A program made the translations under genes and the position numbers. Source: Planktomarina sp. (GTDB lineage: Bacteria; Pseudomonadota; Alphaproteobacteria; Rhodobacterales; Rhodobacteraceae). From it: DNA of 35,947 nucleotides. Shown piece after piece: positions 1-8,632 of the stretch. The stretch lies in the NCBI GenBank assembly GCA_020629235.1, contig JAHDDS010000007.1, positions 2,584 through 38,530 of the forward strand, read 5' to 3'. Under the pieces are notes generated by a model, which saw only the letters and a program-made list of their open reading frames with translations, was not told the DNA's origin and made no database searches. Position 1 is the stretch's first letter; every line of letters begins with the position of its first letter.

Positions 1-30
1 TTTTCTTTTTGAGAAAATCCAGTTGAGTTG

Positions 31-579
31 TCAGACAGTTTCCAAAAGTCGACTTGGCAGAACCATGTCCGCGTGGCGGTCCATATAAATCCGCACCCAC
101 GGGGTGTATCTGTCGGGGTTGGCGTTCAAATCGGCGCGCAAATCGCCGGCAGACATCCAACGCGTCGCGGCCACTTCCTCTGGGTTCAGGGCCATCGGCA
201 AATCAGCGGGCGCGCGGGCGACAAACATTTCCACCACTTCGTGTTCCACCAAACCGCCGCCGACATCGGCGCGGTATTCCACCTGGCCGCGGTGGTCCAA
301 ATCCAGGCCGGCGATGCCCAGTTCCTCGGCCAAGCGGCGCGTGGCGCATGTGGCATCGTCTTCCCCCCAGTGGGGGTGGGTGCAACACGTGTTCGCCCAC
401 AAACCAGGCGTATGGTATTTGCACAAGGCACGCTGTTGCAGCAAAATCCGATCGTCCTGGTCCAGCACGAACACGCTGATGGCTTTGTGGCGCAGTCCGC
501 GTTGGTGGGCGGCCAGCTTTTCCACTGGCTGCAGGGTCCCGTCCACCCAGGCTGGGATCATGATATCAGTCATCGTCAT
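31..579 (-). CDS. idi: Isopentenyl-diphosphate delta-isomerase, type I
   Basis: This enzyme interconverts IPP and DMAPP in the cytosol and so sets the supply of prenyl units for bacteriochlorophyll tails and carotenoids. The 182-aa product has the type I signature: a Cys-containing segment (NTCCTHPHWGEDDA) followed by the Nudix-like stretch ATRRLAEELG. Its length matches bacterial Idi. The start ATG (579) overlaps the bchP stop as ATGA, so it is the last gene of the bchG-bchP operon and probably translationally coupled. The same position, after bchP, is held by ORF176/idi in Rhodobacter capsulatus. Only 30 bases lie beyond the stop, so what follows cannot be seen. Confidence 0.95.
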   Translation of the reverse strand: MTMTDIMIPAWVDGTLQPVEKLAAHQRGLRHKAISVFVLDQDDRILLQQRALCKYHTPGLWANTCCTHPHWGEDDATCATRRLAEELGIAGLDLDHRGQVEYRADVGGGLVEHEVVEMFVARAPADLPMALNPEEVAATRWMSAGDLRADLNANPDRYTPWVRIYMDRHADMVLPSRLLETV

Positions 580-1751
580 ACATAGGCCTTTGGCACGATT
601 CCCAGCAGATGCGCCACGTTTTTCACGCCGATTTTCAGGTGGGCCAAAGGTTTTGCCTTCACCAGTTCTTTGTTCATATAGGCTTCAAATGTCAGGCGTT
701 GCACGTCGATGTCGTGGCACAAGGACACAAAGCGTTCCCGGCGATTGTCCGATTTGTAATACGCATCTTGCATGGCCCGCAGCACGCGGAACACGGTTTT
801 ATGTTCCTTCATGAACATCTTGCGCGCCAGTTGCAGGTCTTTGGCCTTGCCGCTGACCAAGGCGGCCTGAACAGCAGTGGCCGCCACACGCCCACCGGCC
901 ATAGCATAGTAAATTCCTTCGCCCGACGATGGGGCCACAACGCCCGCGGCGTCGCCCGCCAACACCACGTCCTGGCCGTTGTCCCAACGGTCCATGGGTT
1001 TCAACGGGATGGGGGCGCCTTCTTTGCGCAGCGTTTCACAGTCGGCCAGGCCGGAAGCTTCGCGCAGGGCGGCGGTGGCGTCCTTCAGGTTCACGTCCGG
1101 GTCTTCTGTGCCCATGCCCACGCTGGTGGTGCCGCCGTGCGGGAACACCCATCCGTAAAAGTCTGGGCTGATGGCCCCGTCGTAAATCACGTCGCAGCGT
1201 TCGGGGTCATAGACATCTGTCTTTGGGGGGGCTGAGATGATTTCGTGGTATGCAAAGACCAAAGGTACCTTGTCCGCGCCCGGCACTTCGGCCCGGCCCA
1301 CTTTGGATTTTGCGCCATCAGCACCAATGACAAACTTTGTCGGCAGGCTGCGTTCTTCACCGCTGTCTTTGTCGCGGTACACCACGGCTGTCCCATCTTG
1401 GCGATCCACCCGCACAAATGTGCCCACATGGTAATCTGCGCCTGCATTCCGGGCACGGTCGCGCAGATATGGGTCAAAATCCTTGCGGTCCACCATACCG
1501 ACGTATCCGTTTTCGATGGGGATATCGACTTTGCGGCCCGTGGGGGAAATCATACGGGCGGTGTTCACCTTAGTCAGCAACTGGTCTTCGCCAATGTCAA
1601 AATCCCGCATCAGTCGGGGCGGGATGGCCCCGCCGCACGGTTTAATGCGACCTTCCCGGTCGATCAGGGCAACCTTGCGACCGGCAACTGCCAGGTCATG
1701 GGCGGCAGTGGCCCCGCAGGGGCCGCCCCCGATAACAACGACGTCGTACAT
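576..1751 (-). CDS. bchP: Geranylgeranyl diphosphate / bacteriochlorophyll reductase BchP
   Basis: BchP is a flavoprotein that reduces the geranylgeranyl tail of bacteriochlorophyll a to phytyl in three steps. I chose the ATG at 1751 (391 aa) because the FAD Rossmann motif VVVIGGGPCGATAA begins at residue 4. The open frame continues about 130 codons upstream, but that part is Arg/Gly-rich shadow of the neighbouring gene. The second FAD motif, VVLAGDAAGVVAPSSGEGI, is present in the C-terminal half. The start lies 3 bases after the stop of the PucC-like gene and the stop overlaps the idi start, which indicates one transcript. Length and gene order agree with the Rhodobacter family. Confidence 0.95.
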   Translation of the reverse strand: MYDVVVIGGGPCGATAAHDLAVAGRKVALIDREGRIKPCGGAIPPRLMRDFDIGEDQLLTKVNTARMISPTGRKVDIPIENGYVGMVDRKDFDPYLRDRARNAGADYHVGTFVRVDRQDGTAVVYRDKDSGEERSLPTKFVIGADGAKSKVGRAEVPGADKVPLVFAYHEIISAPPKTDVYDPERCDVIYDGAISPDFYGWVFPHGGTTSVGMGTEDPDVNLKDATAALREASGLADCETLRKEGAPIPLKPMDRWDNGQDVVLAGDAAGVVAPSSGEGIYYAMAGGRVAATAVQAALVSGKAKDLQLARKMFMKEHKTVFRVLRAMQDAYYKSDNRRERFVSLCHDIDVQRLTFEAYMNKELVKAKPLAHLKIGVKNVAHLLGIVPKAYV

Positions 1752-1753
1752 AG

Positions 1754-3007
1754 TCACTCTCCCGGTTGAAGGATGGGGTTGGGGCGTCTGCCGTCCAGCA
1801 AGCGCGCGGCCATCCAGGCAGCGGCCAAGAACAGCAGCGCCTCTAGTATAAAGACAAGGCCATAAGCAGCCTCGGACGGCAGGGCCAAACGGGCCAAATC
1901 CACCATGCCGGTGGCGATCAGCCCCGCCACACCTGCGGCAATCGCTTGGGCCGCCCCGAAGACCCCCATACGCGTGCCGGTGGCCCCGGTCTGTTGGGCG
2001 GCGATCCGCATCATGGATCCCACGGCCCCCACAACGAACAAGCCGTTGCCCAGCCCGAACACCACGGTCAGCGGCACAATGGGCAGACCAGCCGCCAATC
2101 CGGCCAGCCCAAGGGCGGACAATCCGCACCCGATCATGGCCCACGCCCGCAAAGACCCCAGGTGCAGATAGGACAGCACGCCGGTGGCGATCATGCCCAA
2201 CAAGGCCGCCCCGTCTTTGGCCCCCGACAGTTTGGTGCTGTCTTCGGGGGGCAACCCGTGCACATGGCCGGCAAAGGGTTCTAAGATCAGCTCTGACAGA
2301 TAAAAGGCCAGGATCGACAGGAAGACAAATCCGGTAAAGGCCCGTGCGGCAGGATCATCCCATGTGTCGCGCAGCGCGGCACCCAAGTTTTCCTGCGCGG
2401 CCGGTGGCACGGGGCCCAGGCGGCGTTCTACCCCGAAGGTGGCCACAACAGACACTAAGAAACAAATAAAGGCCACGCAGGGAACCACCACCATCAGGCG
2501 GTCTGGGGAATACGGTTCCAACGCGATGCCCGTGCCGATGGATGCAACGATCGCGCCGAAGATCAACATCAGCCAGGCCAGGGTGGCCATGGCCCCCTTT
2601 TGGCGATCGGACGCGGCGCTGGCCAGAAGGGTCAAGAACGATGTGCCTGCGGCCCCGATGCCCAAACCGATGGCAGCATAGGCGACGATCCACACCGCCA
2701 GCGCCAGGGCGGGGTTCGAAATCCAAGCGATGGCCCAGGCACTGGCCACCAGGCCCAGCCCCACCAACGCAATGCCCGCCAGAATGAACGGCGTGCGCCC
2801 CCCGCGGGTGTCGGATCGGTGCCCCCAAAATGGTCGGGTGACTTGAACGCCATAGTGCAGCGCCACCAAGACGCCGGGCAGGATCGCGGGCCAGGCCAGT
2901 TCCACCACCATCAAGCGGTTGAACAGGTTCACAGGCAACGCGGCCAACCCACCGATGGCGGCATTGGCCAAGCACAGCCGGATCAATCCCCCCCATCCCA
3001 GGGTCAT
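1754..3007 (-). CDS. PucC-family MFS protein of the bchG-bchP operon (ORF428/Bch2 type)
   Basis: This 417-aa hydrophobic protein with about 12 membrane segments belongs to the BCD/PucC branch of the major facilitator superfamily. Members assist light-harvesting complex assembly or pigment handling in the inner membrane; the exact job of the ORF428 type is less clear than that of PucC or LhaA. I chose the ATG at 3007 because it overlaps the bchG stop (ATGA) and the conserved N-terminus MTLGWGGLIRLCLA starts there; the longer frame is noncoding in character. Family-typical segments include HYGVQVTRPFWGHRSD after the second helix. Its place between bchG and bchP matches ORF428 of R. capsulatus, so co-expression with pigment synthesis is very likely. 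Confidence 0.9.
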   Translation of the reverse strand: MTLGWGGLIRLCLANAAIGGLAALPVNLFNRLMVVELAWPAILPGVLVALHYGVQVTRPFWGHRSDTRGGRTPFILAGIALVGLGLVASAWAIAWISNPALALAVWIVAYAAIGLGIGAAGTSFLTLLASAASDRQKGAMATLAWLMLIFGAIVASIGTGIALEPYSPDRLMVVVPCVAFICFLVSVVATFGVERRLGPVPPAAQENLGAALRDTWDDPAARAFTGFVFLSILAFYLSELILEPFAGHVHGLPPEDSTKLSGAKDGAALLGMIATGVLSYLHLGSLRAWAMIGCGLSALGLAGLAAGLPIVPLTVVFGLGNGLFVVGAVGSMMRIAAQQTGATGTRMGVFGAAQAIAAGVAGLIATGMVDLARLALPSEAAYGLVFILEALLFLAAAWMAARLLDGRRPNPILQPGE

Positions 3008-3903
3008 GCCAATCCCCGCAGGGCAAAGGCGGAGACCATCATTCCCGATACGTACAGGGTGACGCCGGTGCCGTTGTACCATGGGGCCAAGCCCTTGGGG
3101 TCTTTCATCAGCTTTGCCATGGCCAGGATTTGAAAGCCCAACAACACTGTGACTGCCAACGCGTGCCAGGGCTTGCCCCAGATCAACAGCATGGGGATCA
3201 CCAGGCATTGCGCCAAGGCCATGACGGTGCAGGCAATTTTTGCGGCGTCCTTTGGGCCCAACATGGCGGGCAGGGACCGAACGCCCGTGGCGCGGTCGCC
3301 TTCCAGTGCTTTGAAATCATTCAGGGTCATGATGCCGTGGGCACCAAAGGCATACAGCAAAGCGATGATCACCACCTCAAAACGCGGTGCACCTGCAGCC
3401 AGAATGGCGGCCCCGGTGAACCATGGCAACGCTTCGTAGGACAGGGCCACAAGGCCCGGTCCCCACCAGCCGGATTTCTTCAAACGCACAGGTTCCGCGG
3501 AATAGGCCCAAGCGGCCAGCACCGCCGCAATCGTGGCCCCAAAGCCCCAGGGCCCCAATAAAGACCCCACCGCCAACGACAAAGCCGACATGGCCAAGGC
3601 GATGTACAAACCCCACCGTCCCGGCACGCGGCCGGATGGGATGGGGCGATCGGGTTCGTTGATGGCGTCCACGTGGCGGTCGCACCAATCGTTTGCGGCC
3701 TGGGACATGCCGCAGACCAAAGGCCCCGCCAGCAAAATCCCCAGACCGACAAGACCGATGGAATCCATGATCGGGGCATTGACGGACACCACGCCGCACA
3801 GGAACGCCCACATGGGCGGAAACCATGTGATGGGTTTGATCAGCCGCAAAAGGGCAGACGGGTCTGGCAAGCGCCGTGGTTGTACATCAGAAATGACAGT
3901 CAT
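3004..3903 (-). CDS. bchG: Bacteriochlorophyll synthase (geranylgeranyl transferase) BchG
   Basis: BchG is an integral membrane UbiA-type prenyltransferase that esterifies bacteriochlorophyllide a with geranylgeranyl diphosphate. The 299-aa product carries the polyprenyl-diphosphate binding motif NDWCDRHVDAINEPDRPIPS, a second Asp-rich stretch (LNDFKALEGDRATG), and the family N-terminal segment LLRLIKPITWFPPMWAF. The ATG at 3903 is preferred over an in-frame TTG at 3939 because the family starts a few residues before that segment. No good Shine-Dalgarno sequence precedes it. It is the first gene of the operon; bchE and bchJ, its usual upstream neighbours in Rhodobacter, are absent here and an unrecognised gene lies 48 bases upstream. 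Confidence 0.95.
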   Translation of the reverse strand: MTVISDVQPRRLPDPSALLRLIKPITWFPPMWAFLCGVVSVNAPIMDSIGLVGLGILLAGPLVCGMSQAANDWCDRHVDAINEPDRPIPSGRVPGRWGLYIALAMSALSLAVGSLLGPWGFGATIAAVLAAWAYSAEPVRLKKSGWWGPGLVALSYEALPWFTGAAILAAGAPRFEVVIIALLYAFGAHGIMTLNDFKALEGDRATGVRSLPAMLGPKDAAKIACTVMALAQCLVIPMLLIWGKPWHALAVTVLLGFQILAMAKLMKDPKGLAPWYNGTGVTLYVSGMMVSAFALRGLA

Positions 3904-3905
3904 GC

Positions 3906-3923
3906 TGTCAACTAGACACCACA
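3906..3923. promoter_or_regulatory. Possible PpsR/CrtJ-type site (TGT-N12-ACA) before bchG
   Basis: The sequence TGT, twelve bases, ACA lies immediately upstream of the bchG start. TGT-N12-ACA is the consensus of the aerobic photosynthesis repressor PpsR/CrtJ. The motif is short, so about nine chance occurrences are expected in a window of this size; the position in front of a bch operon is what makes it worth listing. It sits only two bases from the start codon, which is unusually close for an operator. Confidence 0.35.
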
Positions 3924-3951
3924 ATCCGAGTCGATGCAAGACAGCTGTGGG

Positions 3952-4644
3952 TCAGCCTTTGGCGGGCGGATCTCTTTCGATGGGATTGGTTTGGTGGCTG
4001 ATTTGCGGTTTGTCAGACATCGACGAATGCCGTGCCATAAAGCGCAGGATCAAGGTGCAGTAAAACTCAATCTCTGCCTTGTTTTGCGCCAATCGACCCC
4101 AGAACAGTTCCAACCGTTCCGACAGGGCCTTGCTGTGTTTGCCCACGGCCATAGGATCGGCCACCGCCAGGTTCAGCACCGGCATGACAATGTCGTTCAA
4201 CGTCCGGGCCGCCAAATCGTTTTCCGTGTCTTGCAGCAAAGTTGGCGCCCGACCGGGCAAGAACAATGCGTTGATCGAACCGATGAAGCTTTTGAAGGAA
4301 ATGATAACCCGCTGTATGCCATTGCGGGCTTCTTGGCCCGTGACGGACAAACCGTTCAACGTCACGCCATGACTGTCCAATTCAAAATCAGCTGCGGTTA
4401 ATACCACCGGGGCCTGGCCGCGCGGCAAATAGGCCCGCAAGACATTTCCCAGATCCGGGATCAACGCGTCGTTGGGCCCGGTAGGTTTGTGAAACGCCAT
4501 GGTCTGCGTGAACGAGTCCGTCACGGCTGTGATGCGATCCAACATCCACGCCCCAGCTTGCCGGCCAGACGTGTCCCGTTTCACCCAGATCGTCAGCGAT
4601 GGCAGAAGTACATCGGGTGTATTTGTTTTGGCGAGGTCCGCCAT
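3952..4644 (-). CDS. Protein of unknown function between bchG and the CheBR-kinase locus
   Basis: I do not recognise this 230-aa protein. It looks soluble, with no signal peptide or membrane segment. The middle (roughly residues 85-150) alternates hydrophobic strands and helices, and the C-terminal 25 residues are polar and probably disordered. The start ATG at 4644 has only a weak GA-rich sequence in front. The gene shares a 226-base divergent gap with the CheB/CheR-kinase gene and a palindromic operator candidate in that gap. It is followed after 48 bases by bchG on the same strand, so read-through into the photosynthesis operon is possible. A role as partner of the signalling locus is conjecture. 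Confidence 0.7.
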   Translation of the reverse strand: MADLAKTNTPDVLLPSLTIWVKRDTSGRQAGAWMLDRITAVTDSFTQTMAFHKPTGPNDALIPDLGNVLRAYLPRGQAPVVLTAADFELDSHGVTLNGLSVTGQEARNGIQRVIISFKSFIGSINALFLPGRAPTLLQDTENDLAARTLNDIVMPVLNLAVADPMAVGKHSKALSERLELFWGRLAQNKAEIEFYCTLILRFMARHSSMSDKPQISHQTNPIERDPPAKG

Positions 4645-4710
4645 TTCAGTTCTTTCTCAATCTTTGTGTTGCAGACTTTATCGTCCCCGCCCGACACATG
4701 CCTTAAAACT

Positions 4711-4729
4711 TGTTAATGAAATATTAACA
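4711..4729. promoter_or_regulatory. Perfect palindrome that fits a CtrA box
   Basis: TGTTAAT, five bases, ATTAACA forms a perfect 7-bp inverted repeat. On both strands it contains TTAA-N7-TTAAC, the full binding consensus of the alphaproteobacterial response regulator CtrA. A third TTAA lies six bases further upstream. It is 67 bases before the minus-strand gene of unknown function and about 140 bases before the CheB/CheR-kinase gene. CtrA commonly controls motility, chemotaxis and signalling genes in Rhodobacterales, so control of one or both genes is a reasonable inference. Confidence 0.55.
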
Positions 4730-4870
4730 GCCATTCGGATGTAATTTAGGAAATGAAATTAATTTGGGTAACAGTTGCCCTTTAAGGTGTGTAGAATGTT
4801 AATTGTGCGCGCTTAAGGGGAATTCAGATATTTACCGTTGGCTGCCTATTTTTTGCAAAGGTTGCTCGAA

Positions 4871-7800
4871 ATGAATGAAACATCTTCTAACGACACTGGT
4901 GCTGGGTTGCCTGCGGAAGACGCAAGTACCCGCCGCACGTTGGGCGCTGTTGATTCCAGCTTCTATTTGATTGGGGTCGGTGCTTCAGCGGGGGGGCTGG
5001 ACGCGATCAAACAGCTTATCGCCCAAGCCGGCGAAGGATTTTCACATTCATTTGTGATCATCCAACATATTTCACCCGACCATAAATCTTTGATGACAGA
5101 AATCCTGGCCCGCGAGACGGGTCTGGCGGTGCGCGAGGTGACGGATGATATGCCGGTTTTGGCGGGGCATATTTATCTGATTCCGCCGAAAACCAATGTG
5201 ATGATCCAAGGCACAATCGAAGATGATCGCCCGATGATAGAACACGGCGACCTGGAATCGCGTGCAGGACAGCGGTTTTCGCTGGTGGCCCCGTCGCCGC
5301 GCCCGAAATTGAACCTGCCGATCGATGTGTTCTTTCATTCCTTGGCAGAAGCCGTTGGAGAACGCGCCATTGCGATTGTTTTATCGGGCACCGGAACCGA
5401 TGGCAGCCGGGGGTTGCGGGCGGTGAAAGATCGCGATGGTTTCGTGATGGTCCAAGACCCGCTGACTGCCGATTTTGACGGAATGCCCCTGTCTGCGATT
5501 TCCACCAACCTGGTGGACATGGTGGCGGCACCCGACGCCATGGTGGCCGAGTTGAAGCGGTACATCACACTGCGGGAATCCGGCAGTTTCGACATTGAAC
5601 AATTGTTCCAAGACCGTGACGTGGAATTGGAACAACTGCTGGTGCGCATCAGTGAAGAAGCGGGCATTGATTTCACCAAATACAAAAAACCCACCCTGAA
5701 GCGGCGAATTGCCCGGCGGATTGCCCTGAACGATCGCAAGTCGCTGCAAGACTATATCCAATTCACCCACGAACACCCCAACGAATTGGCCATTCTGCAC
5801 AGAGAGTTTCTGGTGGGGGTGACCAACTTTTTCAGGGACGCAAGTTCTTGGAAAGCGTTGTCGGAACAGATCTTGCCGGGCATTTTTGACAAGGGCCCGA
5901 TAGATGAACCCGTCAAGATTTGGTCGGTGGGGTGTTCGACGGGTGAAGAAGCGTACACCATCGCGTTCATCTTGGAAAAATACAGGACCGACCACGACAT
6001 CAAGCGCGACTTCCGGATTTTCGCCAGCGATGTGAACGAAGACGCGGTGCGGTCGGCCAAGGACGGGATTTATTCAGAATCCGTCATCGACGAAATTCCA
6101 CCGGAATATCGCAACAGCCATTTCCTAAGCTTTCATGGCGGCACGTTTCATATCACCAGCACGATCCGCAACCGGGTGATCTTCAACGCCCACGATGTCT
6201 TGCAAGAACCGCCCTATATCAACACGGATCTGGTGATTTGCCGCAATATGCTGATCTACCTTAGCCCGGAAATGCAGAAGAAAGTGCTGTCGCTGTTTTC
6301 GTTTTCCCTGCGCAATGAAGGGCATTTGTTTCTGGGGGCGGCGGAAACGGTGACCCACCAGTACACCAAGTTCGAAACGGTGGTGTCGGCGTTCCGAATT
6401 TACCGCAACATTCGACCCAACCAGCGCAGCCAATTCCGCCGTCCGCTGTTGGAAAAAGCGACCGAGACTTATCCGCTGCCCCGGTTGCGGCGCTTGGCGA
6501 CCCGCGAACCCCAGCGGTCGTCAAGTGCGGTGGGTCCGATCCTGGAAAATACGCTGCGCAATATTGATGGCTGCGTGCTGATTTTGGACGAAGGCGGGAA
6601 TGTTCTGGAATCGGTTGGGGACTATCTGAAGTTCATCAACCTGCCGTCCCAGGCGTTTTCAGCCAACGTGTTCGACTTGGTGCATGACCGACTGAAAAGT
6701 TCCATCTCTTTGTTGATCCGTCGGGCCGAAACCCAAGGGTCCGCAGAATCTTTGGGCACGAAGTGTTCCTTTGGGGACCGGATCGAACAGGTGGATTTAT
6801 TCTGCCAACGGATCGAATGGGAAACCCAGCCCGTTGCCTATTCCATCCTGCTGCGCAAAACGAAAGAGATTGCAACACCGCAGGTCACGATCAACACAGA
6901 CCAGTTGTCCCAAGATGCGGACATGGCGATGATCACCCGCCTGGAAGGCGAGGTCGAAACGCTTCGCGAACTTCTTAGCGCCACCACAGAAGACTTGGGC
7001 ATTTCAAACGAAGAACTGCAAACCGCCAACGAAGAATTGACGGTGTCCAACGAAGAACTTCAGGCCAACAACGAAGAAATGCAGTCCATTAACGAAGAAC
7101 TGCACACAGTAAACGCCGAAAATGCCGACAAGATCGTGCAACTGGAAGCGGCGAATGCTGATATTGAAAACCTGCTGAACACGGCAGATTTGGCCGTTCT
7201 TTTCTTGGACAATGCTTTGTGTATTCGTCGGTTCAACCCAGCCTTTTGCCGGTACGTGGACCTGAAGGTGGGGGATGTGGGGCGGGGCTTGGCCAGTTTT
7301 ACATCGAATTTTGCCCAGCCCGATTACACCCACTTGCTGGATGCGATTGCCACCGCCCAGGACGACAGGCAAGAAGTGCAACGCGAAATGCTGTTGCAAG
7401 ATGGATCCTATGCCTTGGTGCGCGTTCGCCCGTTCGAGGTAGAGGTGGCCGATCGGTTCGCGGGCCTGGCGATCACCGTTCTGGACATCACCCAATCGCG
7501 CAAGTTGAAAGAAGAACTGCGCATCCAACGCGACCAGTTGCAGGGCCTGATTGAAGCGGAATCCGCAGGGTTTTGGGACTGGGATTTACGCGATGGGTCA
7601 GAATACGTCAGCCCGCGTTTGTTCACCATGCTGGGGTTTGACCACGGGGCCATGGCACCGGATGAACAGGGGTGGCGGTCCTTTGTGAACCCCAAGGACT
7701 TGCCTGCCTTGGAAGCGGCGCTGCAAACCCACTATGAAAGTCGCGGCAGTATCCCGTTTCACAAAGAAGTCCGTTTTTCCCATCGGGACGGGACCGAACG

Positions 7801-8617
7801 GTGGTTCATTTGCCGCGGGCGGGTGGTGGATTGGTCCAACGACGGCCAGCCGTTGCGCATGTTGGGCGTCCAAATTGACATCACGGATATGAAGTCCCGG
7901 CAACTGACGTTGGAACACACGGCGGACGAACTTTATCAATTCAGCCATTCCACGATCCACAATCTTTTGCAGCCGTTGAACACGCTGTTGCAGGGGTTTG
8001 ATCTGCTGAAAACAGACCTTGGCGAAAGCAGGGACGTGGCAGACACGGTGGATATATTGCAAGGGGTGGTGGACCGCATGCGCACGCGCGTTATGGGCAT
8101 AAGGTCCTATTCCAGCATGTTTTCAGATCAAGACGTCCCAAAGATGTTGGACCTGACCAAGATCGCGAAAGACACGGTCACAGACCTGAAAACCAGGGTG
8201 GAAGACGCATCGGCGCAGATCAACATTCCAGACTTGCCCCAGGTGTTTGGGCACGAACAACAGGTGGCGGCCCTGATGCAGAACCTGATCAGCAATTCGC
8301 TGAAATACCGCAGCCCCAAACGGGATTGTGTCATCACCCTGTCCGGCGAATTCTTGGCCGACGGGTACGTGGCGATCACGGTCAAGGACACGGGCCAGGG
8401 CATCGCAAAAAGCGAACGCGACAAAGTGTTTGATCTGTTTCAGTCAGGTGCTGGCCACGACGGGCACGGCGACCGCGGTGTCGGGCTGGCGGTTTGCCGA
8501 CGCATTCTGTCGCAACACGGCGGCACCATCCAAATCGCCAAAAGCGGCCGCAGTGGAACGTCAGTTGTGTTCACCCTGCCCACCGGCGCCCCCAGCATGA
8601 AACAGGCCAGGCCTTGA
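4871..8617 (+). CDS. CheB-CheR-coiled coil-PAS-PAS-histidine kinase hybrid
   Basis: This 1248-aa cytosolic protein fuses a CheB methylesterase, a CheR methyltransferase and a sensor kinase. CheB (about 30-220) has the catalytic triad Ser39 (GASAGG), His66 and Asp177. CheR (about 250-510) has the SAM-binding motif GCSTGEEAYT at 354. A coiled coil with repeated NEEL units (about 690-765) follows, then two PAS domains (about 765-875 and 890-1010). The kinase has phosphorylatable His1030 (IHNLLQPL), an N box around 1138-1142 and the G boxes DTGQG (1173) and DRGVGLAV. I chose the ATG at 4871, with AAAGG upstream, over the in-frame TTG at 4838. No receptor, CheA or CheW gene lies nearby. A PAS kinase and a response regulator follow directly, suggesting one phosphotransfer locus. 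Confidence 0.93.
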   Translation: MNETSSNDTGAGLPAEDASTRRTLGAVDSSFYLIGVGASAGGLDAIKQLIAQAGEGFSHSFVIIQHISPDHKSLMTEILARETGLAVREVTDDMPVLAGHIYLIPPKTNVMIQGTIEDDRPMIEHGDLESRAGQRFSLVAPSPRPKLNLPIDVFFHSLAEAVGERAIAIVLSGTGTDGSRGLRAVKDRDGFVMVQDPLTADFDGMPLSAISTNLVDMVAAPDAMVAELKRYITLRESGSFDIEQLFQDRDVELEQLLVRISEEAGIDFTKYKKPTLKRRIARRIALNDRKSLQDYIQFTHEHPNELAILHREFLVGVTNFFRDASSWKALSEQILPGIFDKGPIDEPVKIWSVGCSTGEEAYTIAFILEKYRTDHDIKRDFRIFASDVNEDAVRSAKDGIYSESVIDEIPPEYRNSHFLSFHGGTFHITSTIRNRVIFNAHDVLQEPPYINTDLVICRNMLIYLSPEMQKKVLSLFSFSLRNEGHLFLGAAETVTHQYTKFETVVSAFRIYRNIRPNQRSQFRRPLLEKATETYPLPRLRRLATREPQRSSSAVGPILENTLRNIDGCVLILDEGGNVLESVGDYLKFINLPSQAFSANVFDLVHDRLKSSISLLIRRAETQGSAESLGTKCSFGDRIEQVDLFCQRIEWETQPVAYSILLRKTKEIATPQVTINTDQLSQDADMAMITRLEGEVETLRELLSATTEDLGISNEELQTANEELTVSNEELQANNEEMQSINEELHTVNAENADKIVQLEAANADIENLLNTADLAVLFLDNALCIRRFNPAFCRYVDLKVGDVGRGLASFTSNFAQPDYTHLLDAIATAQDDRQEVQREMLLQDGSYALVRVRPFEVEVADRFAGLAITVLDITQSRKLKEELRIQRDQLQGLIEAESAGFWDWDLRDGSEYVSPRLFTMLGFDHGAMAPDEQGWRSFVNPKDLPALEAALQTHYESRGSIPFHKEVRFSHRDGTERWFICRGRVVDWSNDGQPLRMLGVQIDITDMKSRQLTLEHTADELYQFSHSTIHNLLQPLNTLLQGFDLLKTDLGESRDVADTVDILQGVVDRMRTRVMGIRSYSSMFSDQDVPKMLDLTKIAKDTVTDLKTRVEDASAQINIPDLPQVFGHEQQVAALMQNLISNSLKYRSPKRDCVITLSGEFLADGYVAITVKDTGQGIAKSERDKVFDLFQSGAGHDGHGDRGVGLAVCRRILSQHGGTIQIAKSGRSGTSVVFTLPTGAPSMKQARP

Positions 8618-8632
8618 AGAAAGGAAACGCCC

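Noticed and set aside
1752-2144. N-terminal extension of the bchP frame by 131 codons
   Set aside because: The extension is Arg/Gly-rich, overlaps the PucC-like gene in another frame, and the FAD motif of BchP begins right after the ATG at 1751.
7000-7130. Tandem aacgaagaa DNA repeats as a possible CRISPR or microsatellite array
   Set aside because: They encode a regular coiled coil in frame, have no spacers and vary at third codon positions.
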